From: Verrucomicrobiaceae bacterium
Lineage (GTDB): Bacteria; Verrucomicrobiota; Verrucomicrobiia; Verrucomicrobiales; Verrucomicrobiaceae
Reading direction: 5' to 3'
DNA: 64,000 nucleotides
NCBI GenBank assembly: GCA_016795465.1
Contig: JAEUHK010000131.1
Coordinates: 1 to 64,000 of the forward strand
A model generated the notes under the pieces. It was not told the origin of the DNA and did no database searches. It saw only the letters and a program-made list of their open reading frames with translations. Positions 42,903 through 51,378 of the stretch are shown piece after piece. Every line of letters begins with the position of its first letter. Position 1 is the first letter of the stretch. A program made the position numbers and the translations under genes.

Positions 42903-42933
42903 TTCGTCATTCCTCATTCTAAATTCGTCATTC
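42903..42933. repeat. 31-bp direct repeat, right copy
   Basis: Partner of the repeat at 42449-42479. Inverted GAATGACGAA words also lie at about 42796-42830, right after the small gene. Confidence 0.8.
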
Positions 42934-42938
42934 CCTTC

Positions 42939-43844
42939 ATGCCCACCCTAGCCGACATCGGAGAAGACAAGCTCATCCACCGCCTCATGCGCGGCGTGAA
43001 GCTCGATCGCGATGTCATTGCCGGGGCGGGCGATGACTGCGCCGTGGTGCGCAGCACGAAAAACGAGCACACGCTGCTCAAGACGGATGCGCTGGTGCAG
43101 GATGTGCATTTCACGCTCCAGACACCGCCGAAGCTCATCGGCCGAAAGGCCATCGCACGCGTCGTGAGCGACTTCGCGGCCATGGGCGGCACGCCGCGGC
43201 ATGCCATGATCACCCTCGTGGCACCGCCGAGCATGGATGTTGAATTTCTCACGGACGTGTATCGAGGCATGAAGGCCATCGCAAAAGACTACGGCATCAA
43301 CCTCGTCGGTGGCGAGACCTCACGCGGGCTCGTTCTGATGCTCTCCATCTCCATGACCGGCACCGTGCCGTCGAAGCGCTGGATGTCCCGCAGCGAAGGC
43401 AAGGCCGGCGATGTGCTGCTGGTCACCGGCAGGCTCGGCGGCTCGATCAAGGGCAAGCACCTCAAATTCACGCCACGCCTTGATGAAGGCCGCTGGCTCT
43501 CCGAAAACGCCCATCCGCATGCCATGATGGACATCAGCGATGGTTTGGCGAAGGACCTGCCTCGTCTCGCCCTCGCCAGCGGCACGCACTTTCAGGTCAA
43601 TGTGGCCTCGCTGCCCTGCAATCCCGGCTGCACCTTCGACCAAGCCTGGGGCGATGGCGAAGATTACGAGCTTCTCCTCGCCGTGAACCCTCGCACACTG
43701 CGTTCGCTGAAGGTCAAATGGGCCGTGGCCTTCCCGAACCTGCCTCTCACCGTCATCGGCAAGCTCGTCCCACCCGGCGAAGGCCGCCCGCCCGACTTTG
43801 AAAGCACCGGCTGGGATCACTTTGCGCTCAGTGCCGACGCGTAG
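42939..43844 (+). CDS. thiL: Thiamine-monophosphate kinase
   Basis: 301 residues, complete. ThiL features of the PurM-like fold: GAGDDCAVV near the N-terminus, LLKTDALVQDVHF, KAIARVVSDFAAMGGTPRHA, GGETSRG, and a C-terminal DGLAKDLPRLA followed by GDGEDYELLLAV. It phosphorylates thiamine monophosphate to thiamine diphosphate, the last step of cofactor synthesis, using ATP and Mg. It starts 6 bp after the right 31-bp repeat. Downstream genes in the same direction include tsaE. Confidence 0.94.
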   Translation: MPTLADIGEDKLIHRLMRGVKLDRDVIAGAGDDCAVVRSTKNEHTLLKTDALVQDVHFTLQTPPKLIGRKAIARVVSDFAAMGGTPRHAMITLVAPPSMDVEFLTDVYRGMKAIAKDYGINLVGGETSRGLVLMLSISMTGTVPSKRWMSRSEGKAGDVLLVTGRLGGSIKGKHLKFTPRLDEGRWLSENAHPHAMMDISDGLAKDLPRLALASGTHFQVNVASLPCNPGCTFDQAWGDGEDYELLLAVNPRTLRSLKVKWAVAFPNLPLTVIGKLVPPGEGRPPDFESTGWDHFALSADA

Positions 43845-43848
43845 CCTT

Positions 43849-44145
43849 ATGAAAAGGTTCTCCGACGATCATGCAGCCCACTTGTGGTTGTCGTTGTGCT
43901 TTCATGGACTTGGCATTTTGCTCATCAGTCCCGGATACAATGATGTGCCTACAAGTCTCGGGACATTCTTGTTGCTCGATTTGCTGTGTGGCCTCTGCCT
44001 GCTCTTCAATATCTCAGTCATGCGGCGTGGTAGCACCAATAACTTTTGGCTGGCTCTCTTGTTAAGCGTATCGCCGTGTGCCTACGCCTATCGTTCGATT
44101 CGAGTAAATGGACCGCTGCTTTTTCAAGTTTTAACCACTGCATGA
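43849..44145 (+). CDS. Small hypothetical membrane protein, 98 residues
   Basis: It starts at the ATG at 43849 (MKRFSDDHAAHLWLSLCF), 4 bp after thiL. Three hydrophobic segments (LWLSLCFHGLGILLIS, LGTFLLLDLLCGLCLLFNIS, FWLALLLSVSPCAYAY). The stop overlaps the tsaE start as ATGA, which supports translation. Base composition is somewhat AT-richer than thiL. Function unknown. Confidence 0.65.
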   Translation: MKRFSDDHAAHLWLSLCFHGLGILLISPGYNDVPTSLGTFLLLDLLCGLCLLFNISVMRRGSTNNFWLALLLSVSPCAYAYRSIRVNGPLLFQVLTTA

Positions 44146-44558
44146 CCACGCTCCCAACCGCCGACGAAGCCCATGCCTGGGGCATGCGACTCGCGCCGAC
44201 ACTCGCGGCAGGGGATGTCATCGCGCTTTGCGGCAATCTCGGGGCGGGGAAGACGCAGATCACGCGGGGCATCGTCGCGGGCATGGAATCGAAGGCGGAT
44301 GTCACGAGCCCCACCTTCACGCTCGTTCACGAATACCTCGACGGCCGCCTGCCGGTCTTCCATTTCGACTTCTACCGCATGGAAAGCGCCGCCGAGGTCA
44401 TCGGCATCGGCTGGGACGAGTTCTTGAACGAGCCCGGCGTCATCATCGTCGAGTGGGCGGACATGTTTCCTGACCTGCTGCCGCCTTACACACGCTGGTT
44501 TTACCTCGAAGCGCAGCCCGATGGCTCCCGCACGCTCGATGAGCGTGCCGCGCCATGA
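44142..44558 (+). CDS. tsaE: tRNA threonylcarbamoyladenosine biosynthesis ATPase TsaE
   Basis: 138 residues from the ATG at 44142. Walker A GNLGAGKT at 31-38, then TSPTFTLVHEY, FHFDFYRM and IIVEWADMFPD, all typical of TsaE (YjeE). It is the ATPase partner of TsaD and TsaB in making t6A at position 37 of ANN-decoding tRNAs. Full length for the family. It is coupled to the preceding small membrane protein by ATGA. Confidence 0.94.
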   Translation: MTTLPTADEAHAWGMRLAPTLAAGDVIALCGNLGAGKTQITRGIVAGMESKADVTSPTFTLVHEYLDGRLPVFHFDFYRMESAAEVIGIGWDEFLNEPGVIIVEWADMFPDLLPPYTRWFYLEAQPDGSRTLDERAAP

Positions 44559-44609
44559 TGGAGGGCGGGATTGCATTCCCGCCCCATTTCAGCACGATGC
44601 GCTTCAACC

Positions 44610-46454
44610 ATGCGCCGCTCCCTCTTTGCCTTCCTCGCCCTCACGGTCTGCTGCCTTGCCGCCGATGATTTCCCGCCGGGGCCGGACTCGAAGCCTCAGG
44701 AAGGCATCGCCAAAGGCACGATGATCAAGGACAGCTACACGGCGAAGGATGGCAGCGTCTTCCCCGGCACGCAGCGTGAATACCAGATCTACCTCCCTGT
44801 AGGCTTCGACAAGACCAAGGCATCCGCCTTCATGGTCTTCCAGGACGGTGTGATCTACCAAGCCCCCGTCGTCTTCGATAATCTCATCGCCAAGAAGGAC
44901 ATCCCGCCGCTCGTCGGCATCTTCATCAAGCCCGGTGTCGTGCCCGCCGTGAATGACAACGCGCTGCCGCGGTTCAATCGCAGCTATGAATACGACAGCA
45001 TCACGCCCACCTACGCTCGGTTCCTCATCGACGAGTTTCTGCCTGCCATCGAAGCCAAGCACGGCCTGAAACTCAGCACCGATCCGAATCACGGCGCCAT
45101 CTCTGGCAACAGCAGCGGCGGTATCTGCGCCTTCATGGTCGCGTGGCATCGTCCCGACCGCTTTCGCCGCGTCTTCACCGGCGTGGGCACCTACGTCGGC
45201 ATTCACGGGGCTGATCAACTGCCCGTCCTCGTCCGCAAATTCGAGCCCAAGCCCCTCCGTGTCTTTCTTCAAAGCGGCACCGGCGACAACAACCTCTACT
45301 GCGGCGACTGGTGGATGGCGAACCAGATGATGGAGCGCAGCCTCACCTGGGCCGGTTACGACGTGAACCACGCCTGGGGCGAAGGCGGCCACAACGCCAA
45401 GCACGCCACCCAAATCTTTCCCGACGTCCTCCGCTGGCTCTGGCGCGACTGGCAGACGAACATCGAGATCAAAGCGAACCCGAAGGGCGAGTCGAACTGG
45501 AAGGGCTATGAGGTGGTGACCTCTGAGGCATGGAGAGCCGAAAGCTTGAATGGTTACTCGGCCGGAATGAACTTCAGTTCGTTGGAATCGAACACGGCGG
45601 GCGTCGTTTTTGCTCTCAATCGAACGACCTCAGAAGTCGTTGAAGTATTCTCGCCTGATGCTGCTGCGGGCAGGACAAAGTCCTGGAAGGAAAGCCGAAT
45701 GATCGATTTCCAAGTGGGGGCAGATGATGCCTTGTTGGGCTTGATCGTGGCTGGCGAGGGACGGCAACACATTTTGTCATCTCCGGCTGGCAAGCACATC
45801 GGCCTCGGCTTTTGGCCCAAAACTGCCAAGTTTGTATGTCGGCGCGATGGATTGATCTTGGCGGCTGGCAAAGTCCCTGATGAGACTTTTGCATCATCCG
45901 GAGAAAGGGCGGTGATTTTCCCTTTGCAGCCCAACGGCAAATTGATTGGCGACACCCATGCGGAGGCCACCACAGCTTTGATCAGCGGCTTATGTCTCTC
46001 GCCTGACCAATCCTTGGTTTACGCTTCACAAGTCGGCTCCCCTTGGATCGCCTCGCTGCGCATCGTCAAAACTGGCGTCCCAACAACGAACAAGCTGGAC
46101 CCATTTGAGGGGAAACAAGACATGGGTTCAGCTTATGCGCTGAGGGATAAGCAGGACTTCGTGATGCTTCAGACCAGCGATGATGGCACCTGCGTCGCAA
46201 ACGGTATGTGTGTGGACACCAACGGCTGGCTCTACGTCTCGACATCTCTCGGCATCCAAGTCTGCGATCAATCGGGCCGCGTGAACTTCATCATTCCGAC
46301 ACCCAAGCAGCCGCATGATGTGTGCTTCGGCGGCAAAGACCTCAGCGAGCTCTTCATCGCCTGCGGTGACACGATCTACAAACGCCCGACCAAGGCCAAA
46401 GGCGTCGTTAGCGGCCAGCAGGCTCCGATCAAGCCTGCGCAGCCGAAGCTGTGA
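44610..46454 (+). CDS. Secreted esterase (Fes/EsteraseD-like) fused to SMP-30-like beta-propeller
   Basis: 614 residues from the ATG at 44610 (MRRSLFAFLALTVCCLA signal peptide). The alpha/beta-hydrolase domain at about 30-300 resembles enterochelin or feruloyl esterases: REYQIYLPVGFD, GNSSGG with nucleophile S168, and GGHNAKHA carrying the catalytic His. The C-terminal 300 residues resemble SMP-30/gluconolactonase propeller blades (ISGLCLSPDQSLVYAS, NGMCVDTNGWLYVSTSLGIQ, QPHDVCFGG). It probably removes acyl groups from plant or algal polysaccharides in the periplasm or outside. The middle part (about 45540-46200) is visibly less GC-rich than the ends. Confidence 0.82.
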   Translation: MRRSLFAFLALTVCCLAADDFPPGPDSKPQEGIAKGTMIKDSYTAKDGSVFPGTQREYQIYLPVGFDKTKASAFMVFQDGVIYQAPVVFDNLIAKKDIPPLVGIFIKPGVVPAVNDNALPRFNRSYEYDSITPTYARFLIDEFLPAIEAKHGLKLSTDPNHGAISGNSSGGICAFMVAWHRPDRFRRVFTGVGTYVGIHGADQLPVLVRKFEPKPLRVFLQSGTGDNNLYCGDWWMANQMMERSLTWAGYDVNHAWGEGGHNAKHATQIFPDVLRWLWRDWQTNIEIKANPKGESNWKGYEVVTSEAWRAESLNGYSAGMNFSSLESNTAGVVFALNRTTSEVVEVFSPDAAAGRTKSWKESRMIDFQVGADDALLGLIVAGEGRQHILSSPAGKHIGLGFWPKTAKFVCRRDGLILAAGKVPDETFASSGERAVIFPLQPNGKLIGDTHAEATTALISGLCLSPDQSLVYASQVGSPWIASLRIVKTGVPTTNKLDPFEGKQDMGSAYALRDKQDFVMLQTSDDGTCVANGMCVDTNGWLYVSTSLGIQVCDQSGRVNFIIPTPKQPHDVCFGGKDLSELFIACGDTIYKRPTKAKGVVSGQQAPIKPAQPKL

Positions 46455-46483
46455 ACGCGTGCCGGGCCGCAAAAAAAGGAGGT

Positions 46484-46549
46484 CGGGAATGTTCGGCGGG
46501 TGTGGCCTGCGCTATCGGGCGAAACTTTCTTCGCCGAACTTCCCGACTG
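46484..46549 (-). terminator. Hairpin with T-tract on the minus strand
   Basis: Inverted repeat GTCGGGAATGTTCGGCG (46484-46500) and CGCCGAACTTCCCGAC (46534-46549), one base bulged, with a 33-bp loop. On the minus strand it runs into CTCC and then seven T. It lies in the 399-bp region between the convergent esterase and pepF genes and could terminate transcripts coming from pepF. Confidence 0.6.
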
Positions 46550-46608
46550 GTTTGGAGGCTCAAACATCCTGACTTCGGAGGAATGGATATGATCCCAATC
46601 CAAGTTTT

Positions 46609-46677
46609 CCCACAGATTCAAGGAGGCCCACAGATTTCTTTTTCAGGTAATCTGTGGGCCTCCCCGAATCTGTGGGA
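46609..46677. repeat. Long near-perfect hairpin between convergent genes
   Basis: A perfect 15-bp stem (GGAGGCCCACAGATT at 46622-46636, complement at 46649-46663) is extended outward, past a 2-base mismatch, by CCCACAGATTC / GAATCTGTGGG. The total is about 26 paired bases. No T-tract follows. The rest of 46455-46853 shows no convincing gene. Confidence 0.75.
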
Positions 46678-46853
46678 GATCATTCACGGTTCATCTGGAT
46701 TCCATGGCAGGTCGTCAGTCTCGAAGGCTGGATCAGGATGTCTGAGGCTCAGAGGTCCTTGCACGCGTCCAAACGACGGGAAGTTTGGCGATGACGATCA
46801 AGATGATGGCGACGTTGCATTCCGCCAAACATTCCCGGCCTACATCCCTGACC

Positions 46854-48647
46854 TCACACCGCCTCGTAAGCCACGAGCGATGGCTCCATGGCTTTCAGCG
46901 CCGTCGCCCAGAAGTCGGGGCTGGTGAGGTCTTCGCCGAGGGTTTGCTTCACGACCTCTTCGCAGGTGGCGCTGCCGGTCATGGAGAGGAAGGCCTCGTA
47001 GCGGGGAAGGAAGGCCGCGCCCTCGGCTTTGAAGCGGGCGAAGAGTGCCTGACTCAGCAGGTAGCCAAAGACATACGGGAAGTTGTAGAAGCTGATGCCG
47101 CTGATGAAGAAGTGCATCTTGTAGGCCCAGAACATCGGATCCGTGCCGTCGGGGAGCAGCGTGTCGCCATACATTTTCCGCTGCGCCTCGGTCATGAGCT
47201 CGCGCAGGCGGCTCACGCTCACCTCACCGGCGGCACGCTCGGTGTAAAAGGCCTTCTCGAACTCGTAGCGCATCGGGATGTTGATCAGGTAGGCATGCGC
47301 CCGCAGCATCTCTTGGTCGAGCAGGTAGGCCTTCGTGGCCTCGGTGATGCTGGAATCGTTCATGAGGCCGGAAAGCAGGATCATCTCCCCGAAATTGGAA
47401 GCCGTCTCGGCCAGCGTCATCGGGTAATTCGCCGCGAAGGACCTCGCCGGACGCAGCACGCAGGAATGCCACGCGTGGCCGACCTCATGCGCGAGCGTCA
47501 CCATGTCGTGCACCGTTTGATGGAAGGTCATGTACACGCGTTCTTCGCGTTTGAGCTGCGATCCGGTGCAGAACGCGCCCGGACGCTTGCCCGCTCGCGG
47601 CTGAGCCTCGATCCAGCGATTGGCCAGCATCTCGCGGAAGTAAGCACCAAGCCGCGGGTAAGCGGCACTAAAGGCCTGATCGACCGTTTTGCAGGCCTCA
47701 TCCCAATCGAGCGGCTTTTCCTCCGGCGCGGCGATTTGCGGCGCTTCGAGGTCAAAGTAGTGCAAAGCGCCTGTTCCCTGCAGTTTCGCGGCTTTGCGCA
47801 GCGCACGGCGCGGCAGCTCGATGTGCGTGTGAATGGCCTCCAGCATGGCATCGAGCGATTTCCGGCTCATCGCGCCATCAAACAGCGGCGTGTCGAGGAA
47901 GTGCGGGATGCTGCGACGGCCATAAAGACTGTGCCGCGTGCCCGCGATGCCATTCAGCGCCGCCGCGAGCGTCACCGCGTGATCATTCCAAGGCTTCTGC
48001 CCATCGTGAAACGCCGCCTCGCGCAGCTTGCGGTCCGGCTCCGACATCAGCGCCCGACGGCGCGACATCGCCACGACCTCCTTGTGACCATCCGGGAAGG
48101 TCATCTCAAACTCCATCTTGCCCGTCAGCGTATCGTAAAGCCGTCCCCAGGCATGCAGGCCGTTCACATTCAGATCCGCGGCCAGCGATTCCATCTCCGC
48201 GCTCATCTGATGCTGCCCTTCGTAACGCAGACGCTTCACCGCGTGCTCGACATTCTTTAGCGAAGCATCCGCCAGCATCGCATCGAAGGCTTCATCGCTC
48301 AGCGCCGCCAGCGTGGACCGCAGCGAGGCCATGAGCTTCGTGCTCTCCGCCTCCAGCGTCGAGATCCAGGCCTCATCCGCCTTCACCGCCTCGTCATTGG
48401 CATCATCCGCCGAAAGGCATCCCAAATAGGCCGAAAGGTGCCCGAGCCGCTCGCTCAGCGCTTCGATGGCGTTGATCGTCTTCGCGATTTCCGACGTGTC
48501 CGAGCCCAAACCAGCCGTGCGGGCCTTCATCGCCTCGATGTCACGCACCAGCACCGCCTTGAAGTCGATGTAATCAGGCTTTCCAAAGCCAGAGAACCAG
48601 GATTCGAGCGACCAACGATCAGGCGTGAGAGGGGCAGGGGAGGACAT
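46854..48647 (-). CDS. pepF: M3-family oligoendopeptidase F
   Basis: 597 residues, full length. The zinc motif is HEVGH at 387-391 (TLAHEVGHAWHS), with the downstream Glu in ETASNFGEM. The N-terminal helical part (residues 1-200) and the FYNFPYVFGYLLSQALF motif near the C-terminus are typical of the M3B/PepF group. It degrades short peptides in the cytoplasm. No signal peptide is present. It is a single gene, convergent with the esterase and divergent from the Fic gene. Confidence 0.92.
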   Translation of the reverse strand: MSSPAPLTPDRWSLESWFSGFGKPDYIDFKAVLVRDIEAMKARTAGLGSDTSEIAKTINAIEALSERLGHLSAYLGCLSADDANDEAVKADEAWISTLEAESTKLMASLRSTLAALSDEAFDAMLADASLKNVEHAVKRLRYEGQHQMSAEMESLAADLNVNGLHAWGRLYDTLTGKMEFEMTFPDGHKEVVAMSRRRALMSEPDRKLREAAFHDGQKPWNDHAVTLAAALNGIAGTRHSLYGRRSIPHFLDTPLFDGAMSRKSLDAMLEAIHTHIELPRRALRKAAKLQGTGALHYFDLEAPQIAAPEEKPLDWDEACKTVDQAFSAAYPRLGAYFREMLANRWIEAQPRAGKRPGAFCTGSQLKREERVYMTFHQTVHDMVTLAHEVGHAWHSCVLRPARSFAANYPMTLAETASNFGEMILLSGLMNDSSITEATKAYLLDQEMLRAHAYLINIPMRYEFEKAFYTERAAGEVSVSRLRELMTEAQRKMYGDTLLPDGTDPMFWAYKMHFFISGISFYNFPYVFGYLLSQALFARFKAEGAAFLPRYEAFLSMTGSATCEEVVKQTLGEDLTSPDFWATALKAMEPSLVAYEAV

Positions 48648-48733
48648 CCGGCTCCCGTTACGGTGAAACCTTCCCGGATCAACTCCGAGGAAGATGCTTG
48701 GCGTGTCCGCACGGCTGGGCTAGGGTTGTACCG

Positions 48734-49543
48734 ATGCTGGAGCGTTTCCTTCCCATGCTCAAAGACCTCGCTCCCGACCTGCGGGAGGCCTTTCTGCAAA
48801 AACTCCGCGTGCGGTGGACACACACCTCCACCGCCCTCGAAGGAAACACCCTCAACGAAGGCGAGGTGCTCGGCGTGCTGCAATACGGGCTCACCATCGC
48901 TGGAAAGCCTCTTGCCCATCACAACGAGGTCCTCGGGCACAGTCGCGCCATCGAGCTGCTGTATCGCATCATGAGTGAATCGCGTCCGCTGGTCGAGGCG
49001 GATATGCACGCGCTGCACACGGCGGTGCAGACGAGTGTCGAAGTGGATTACCTGAAGCCGGTGGGAGCGTGGAAATGCGAGCCAAACTCCACGCTTGCCA
49101 AGCAAGGCGGCAGGACCGTCATCAATGACACCTACGCCGCCCCTGAGCATGTGCCGGCGCTGATGAAGGAGTGGCTCGCCGGCTTCGAACGCTGCCGCCG
49201 GGATGCGGGCGTGAGTGCCATCGAGGCCTACGCGTGGAGCCACGCCACGTTTGTGCGCATCCATCCGTATGCCGATGGCAACGGACGCCTTGCACGCCTG
49301 ATCGCCAACCTCGCGGTGATCGAGAAAGGCTCTCTTCCGATCCTCGTGCCTGCGGAAGACCGGCTCGCCTACATCGAATCCCTCGCCGCATGGCAGCTCG
49401 CCAGCGGTTTAATGAAACCCGGCGGCGACCTCGCGGGTGACAAGGCTTCTTTTCAAGCCTTTGAAACCCTCTGCAAACACTGGCAGTCCGCCTCAGCGGC
49501 CATGCTCGACGAGGTGGTAGCCTTGCAGCGGAAGCGCGGCTGA
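48734..49543 (+). CDS. Fic-family protein with N-terminal self-inhibitory motif
   Basis: 269 residues from the ATG at 48734. An earlier TTG at 48698 is in frame but adds nothing recognisable. The Fic core HPYADGNGRLAR (H177-R185) matches HPFxDGNGRxxR, so AMP transfer (or another nucleotide-based transfer) onto a target hydroxyl is likely. The inhibitory motif [S/T]xxxE[G/N] is present near the N-terminus: S32-T-A-L-E36-G37, placing it among Fic proteins that self-inhibit through an N-terminal helix. A C-terminal helical region follows. It stands alone, divergent from pepF, and starts the accessory region. Confidence 0.88.
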   Translation: MLERFLPMLKDLAPDLREAFLQKLRVRWTHTSTALEGNTLNEGEVLGVLQYGLTIAGKPLAHHNEVLGHSRAIELLYRIMSESRPLVEADMHALHTAVQTSVEVDYLKPVGAWKCEPNSTLAKQGGRTVINDTYAAPEHVPALMKEWLAGFERCRRDAGVSAIEAYAWSHATFVRIHPYADGNGRLARLIANLAVIEKGSLPILVPAEDRLAYIESLAAWQLASGLMKPGGDLAGDKASFQAFETLCKHWQSASAAMLDEVVALQRKRG

Positions 49544-49662
49544 TCTGGCTGCGGATCACCAGCTTGGGATGCTATCCGCCCACGTCGCTGGATTCGTAGC
49601 GGCAAACGTGAGTTTGCCCTGGGACCAAGAACCAAGAACGACGAACCAAGAACCAAACCCCT

Positions 49663-50121
49663 CTACCGCCTCAGCGCATTCACCAGCGCATTGTAAGCCG
49701 CACGCATCACCTCCATGTCGGCCAGAGTCGGCGGATCGTTGGTGAAGGGCGTGTCCAGCGTGCTCACCCCATTGCTGTTCGCGCTGCTCTGGCTCAGCAT
49801 GTTCAGCTCCGCGTTCGCCAGATCCGTCTGCGTCACCTCACCAGGCGGACCTTGCGGACCCGTGGGCCCGCTGGGTCCCATCGGACCTTCAGGACCCGGC
49901 GGCCCACCCGAGGGACCTTGCGGACCTTCCGGCCCCTGCGGCCCCATCGGACCTTGGGCTCCCTGCGCTCCCTCCGCCCCTTGCGGACCCGCCGGACCTT
50001 CGGGTCCGGGCGGTCCTGCGGGAATCGCATCGATCAGGTCCTTCAGCCCGTTGAACTGACCCCGCAGCGGGGCCGATTCGATCAAGGCATTCGTGGGTGG
50101 ATAAGTCGGATCGAAAGGCAT
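49663..50121 (-). CDS. Collagen-like MPFDPT-type protein
   Basis: 152 residues. N-terminus MPFDPTYPPTNA; a collagen-like block of about 20 Gly-x-y triplets at about 40-95 (GPPGPEGPAGPQG, GPMGPSGPTGPQGPPG); then DLANAELNMLSQSSANSNGV and the end NALVNALRR. The N- and C-termini match the 89-residue protein at 18125-18394, which lacks the collagen block. Collagen-like bacterial proteins usually form trimeric stalks, but there is no signal peptide here. It lies downstream of the Fn3 and XRE genes in the same orientation. Confidence 0.8.
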   Translation of the reverse strand: MPFDPTYPPTNALIESAPLRGQFNGLKDLIDAIPAGPPGPEGPAGPQGAEGAQGAQGPMGPQGPEGPQGPSGGPPGPEGPMGPSGPTGPQGPPGEVTQTDLANAELNMLSQSSANSNGVSTLDTPFTNDPPTLADMEVMRAAYNALVNALRR

Positions 50122-50722
50122 GGGGATGAGACGGGTTCTTGGTTCCTTGTTCTCGGTTCTCGGTTGGCTCGGGGCGCACCCAGCTTCAGAGGTCAGAAGG
50201 GAGCGCGGACATTCGCTTCGCGGCTTCGCAGCCTGTCCGCTGATGGGTTCGTAGTTCGGGCTTCGCTTCGCGGCTTCGCAGCTTGTCCGCTGCTGGGTTC
50301 GTAGTTCGGGCTTTAGCCCGCGCCTTGGAGCTATCGTCTATCGTTTATTGTCTATGCGCGAAGCGCTTCAGCCCGCGCCTTGGAGCTATCGTCTATCGTT
50401 TATCGTCTATGCGCGAAGCGCTTCAGCCCGCGCCTTGGAGCTTTGTAGTCCCGCCTTTAGGCGGCTCAGGGAGGAGGGCGGCATTGCATTGCCGCCGAAG
50501 GCAGCCAAGGAGCCGGACTTGCCAAGTCCGGGCTGAGGAAAGTGAGCCGAGCCGAAGGATGGAGGCGAGACAGGCAGCCGGGACGGCTGGGTGCAGCCCG
50601 ACAACGTGGGGAGCGTTGGAGTCAAACAGGATGGCATCCTGTTCGTCCCCGGTCAGGCGCACAGGTTGAAAACCTATGCCACGTTCCCACCCGGCACTTG
50701 GCAAGTGCCTCTCCTTGAGCCC
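50122..50722. other. Gene-free region dense in hairpin and tandem repeats
   Basis: 601 bp with no convincing gene. From left: AACCAAGAAC-type words; two copies of a 46-bp unit (GCTTCGCGGCTTCGCAGC...GGGTTCGTAGTTCGGG, from about 50217 and 50263) whose inverse occurs near 58690; three copies of a 55-bp unit starting CGCCTTGGAG at 50321, 50376 and 50431; the hairpin CCCGCCTTTAGGCGG (50450-50464), whose inverse recurs at 58389, 58600 and 59839. Then comes a row of unrelated small palindromes (CCGGACTTGCCAAGTCCGG, CAGGATGGCATCCTG, GGCACTTGGCAAGTGCC). Confidence 0.8.
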
Positions 50723-51352
50723 TCACGGCGCTCTCCCGCTTGCCTCATCGCTCCAGGCACCGGGGCCGGCGCTGCCGATGGCACGCACGCGGAAGGCATA
50801 CAGCGTGCCGGGTGTCAGCGCGGGCACGAGGATCTTTGAGGTCGTGCTCGTCTTGATCGCCTCCCACGGGGCGCTCACGTTGTCATGCACCTTGCACTCC
50901 CACTCGTAGCTGCTCGCACCCTTTACCGTGTCACAGCGCAGCTCGATCACCCCGGCATTATCGGTCGCCGTGGCACGCAGATCACCGGGGGCGGGCAGTG
51001 CCCCGATGGGGGCCGGGGTTCCGCGCAGCGGGAAGCCCGTGCTCGCCAGTGCCACGGCATCACCCGGCGTCAGCGCCTCGCAGTAGGCGGCGCGGGAGGT
51101 GATCTTCACTTCCCACACCTCCTCGGCCGCCTCGCGCTCCTGGATGCGCTGCTTCCATACCGTCTCCGCCGCATCCACCGCGGCAGCGGCGGCCACGAGG
51201 TTGTCCTGCACGGTCTGGATGTCCGCGTCACTCGGCACCCGCCCCGCCGTGGGGTAGGTCGGGTTGTTGGCCATTGCCGTGATATGGTTCTGCCCGAGGG
51301 CGATCTTTTCGGCGGTGTTCTTCTGTTTCAATTCCAATTTCAGCTTGGTCAT
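50723..51352 (-). CDS. Hypothetical protein with C-terminal fibronectin type III domain
   Basis: 209 residues from the ATG at 51352 (MTKLKLELKQKNTAEKIA). An N-terminal helical, probably coiled-coil half (LVAAAAAVDAAETVWKQRIQ) is followed by an Fn3 domain at about 120-209 (VIELRCDTVKGASSYEWECK, LTPGTLYAFRVRAIGSAGPG). No signal peptide. It corresponds in position to the Fn3-like gene at 18493-19284: between an XRE regulator and an MPFDPT-type protein. Function unknown. Confidence 0.78.
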   Translation of the reverse strand: MTKLKLELKQKNTAEKIALGQNHITAMANNPTYPTAGRVPSDADIQTVQDNLVAAAAAVDAAETVWKQRIQEREAAEEVWEVKITSRAAYCEALTPGDAVALASTGFPLRGTPAPIGALPAPGDLRATATDNAGVIELRCDTVKGASSYEWECKVHDNVSAPWEAIKTSTTSKILVPALTPGTLYAFRVRAIGSAGPGAWSDEASGRAP

Positions 51353-51378
51353 CGGTCGAGTCCTCCGGTTGGTCGGCA

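Noticed and set aside
46451..46927. 158-codon plus-strand frame between the esterase and pepF
   Set aside because: It crosses two hairpins and then runs antisense into pepF; no coherent protein.
46785..48260. 491-codon plus-strand frame
   Set aside because: Antisense to pepF; His/Arg-rich, no domain.
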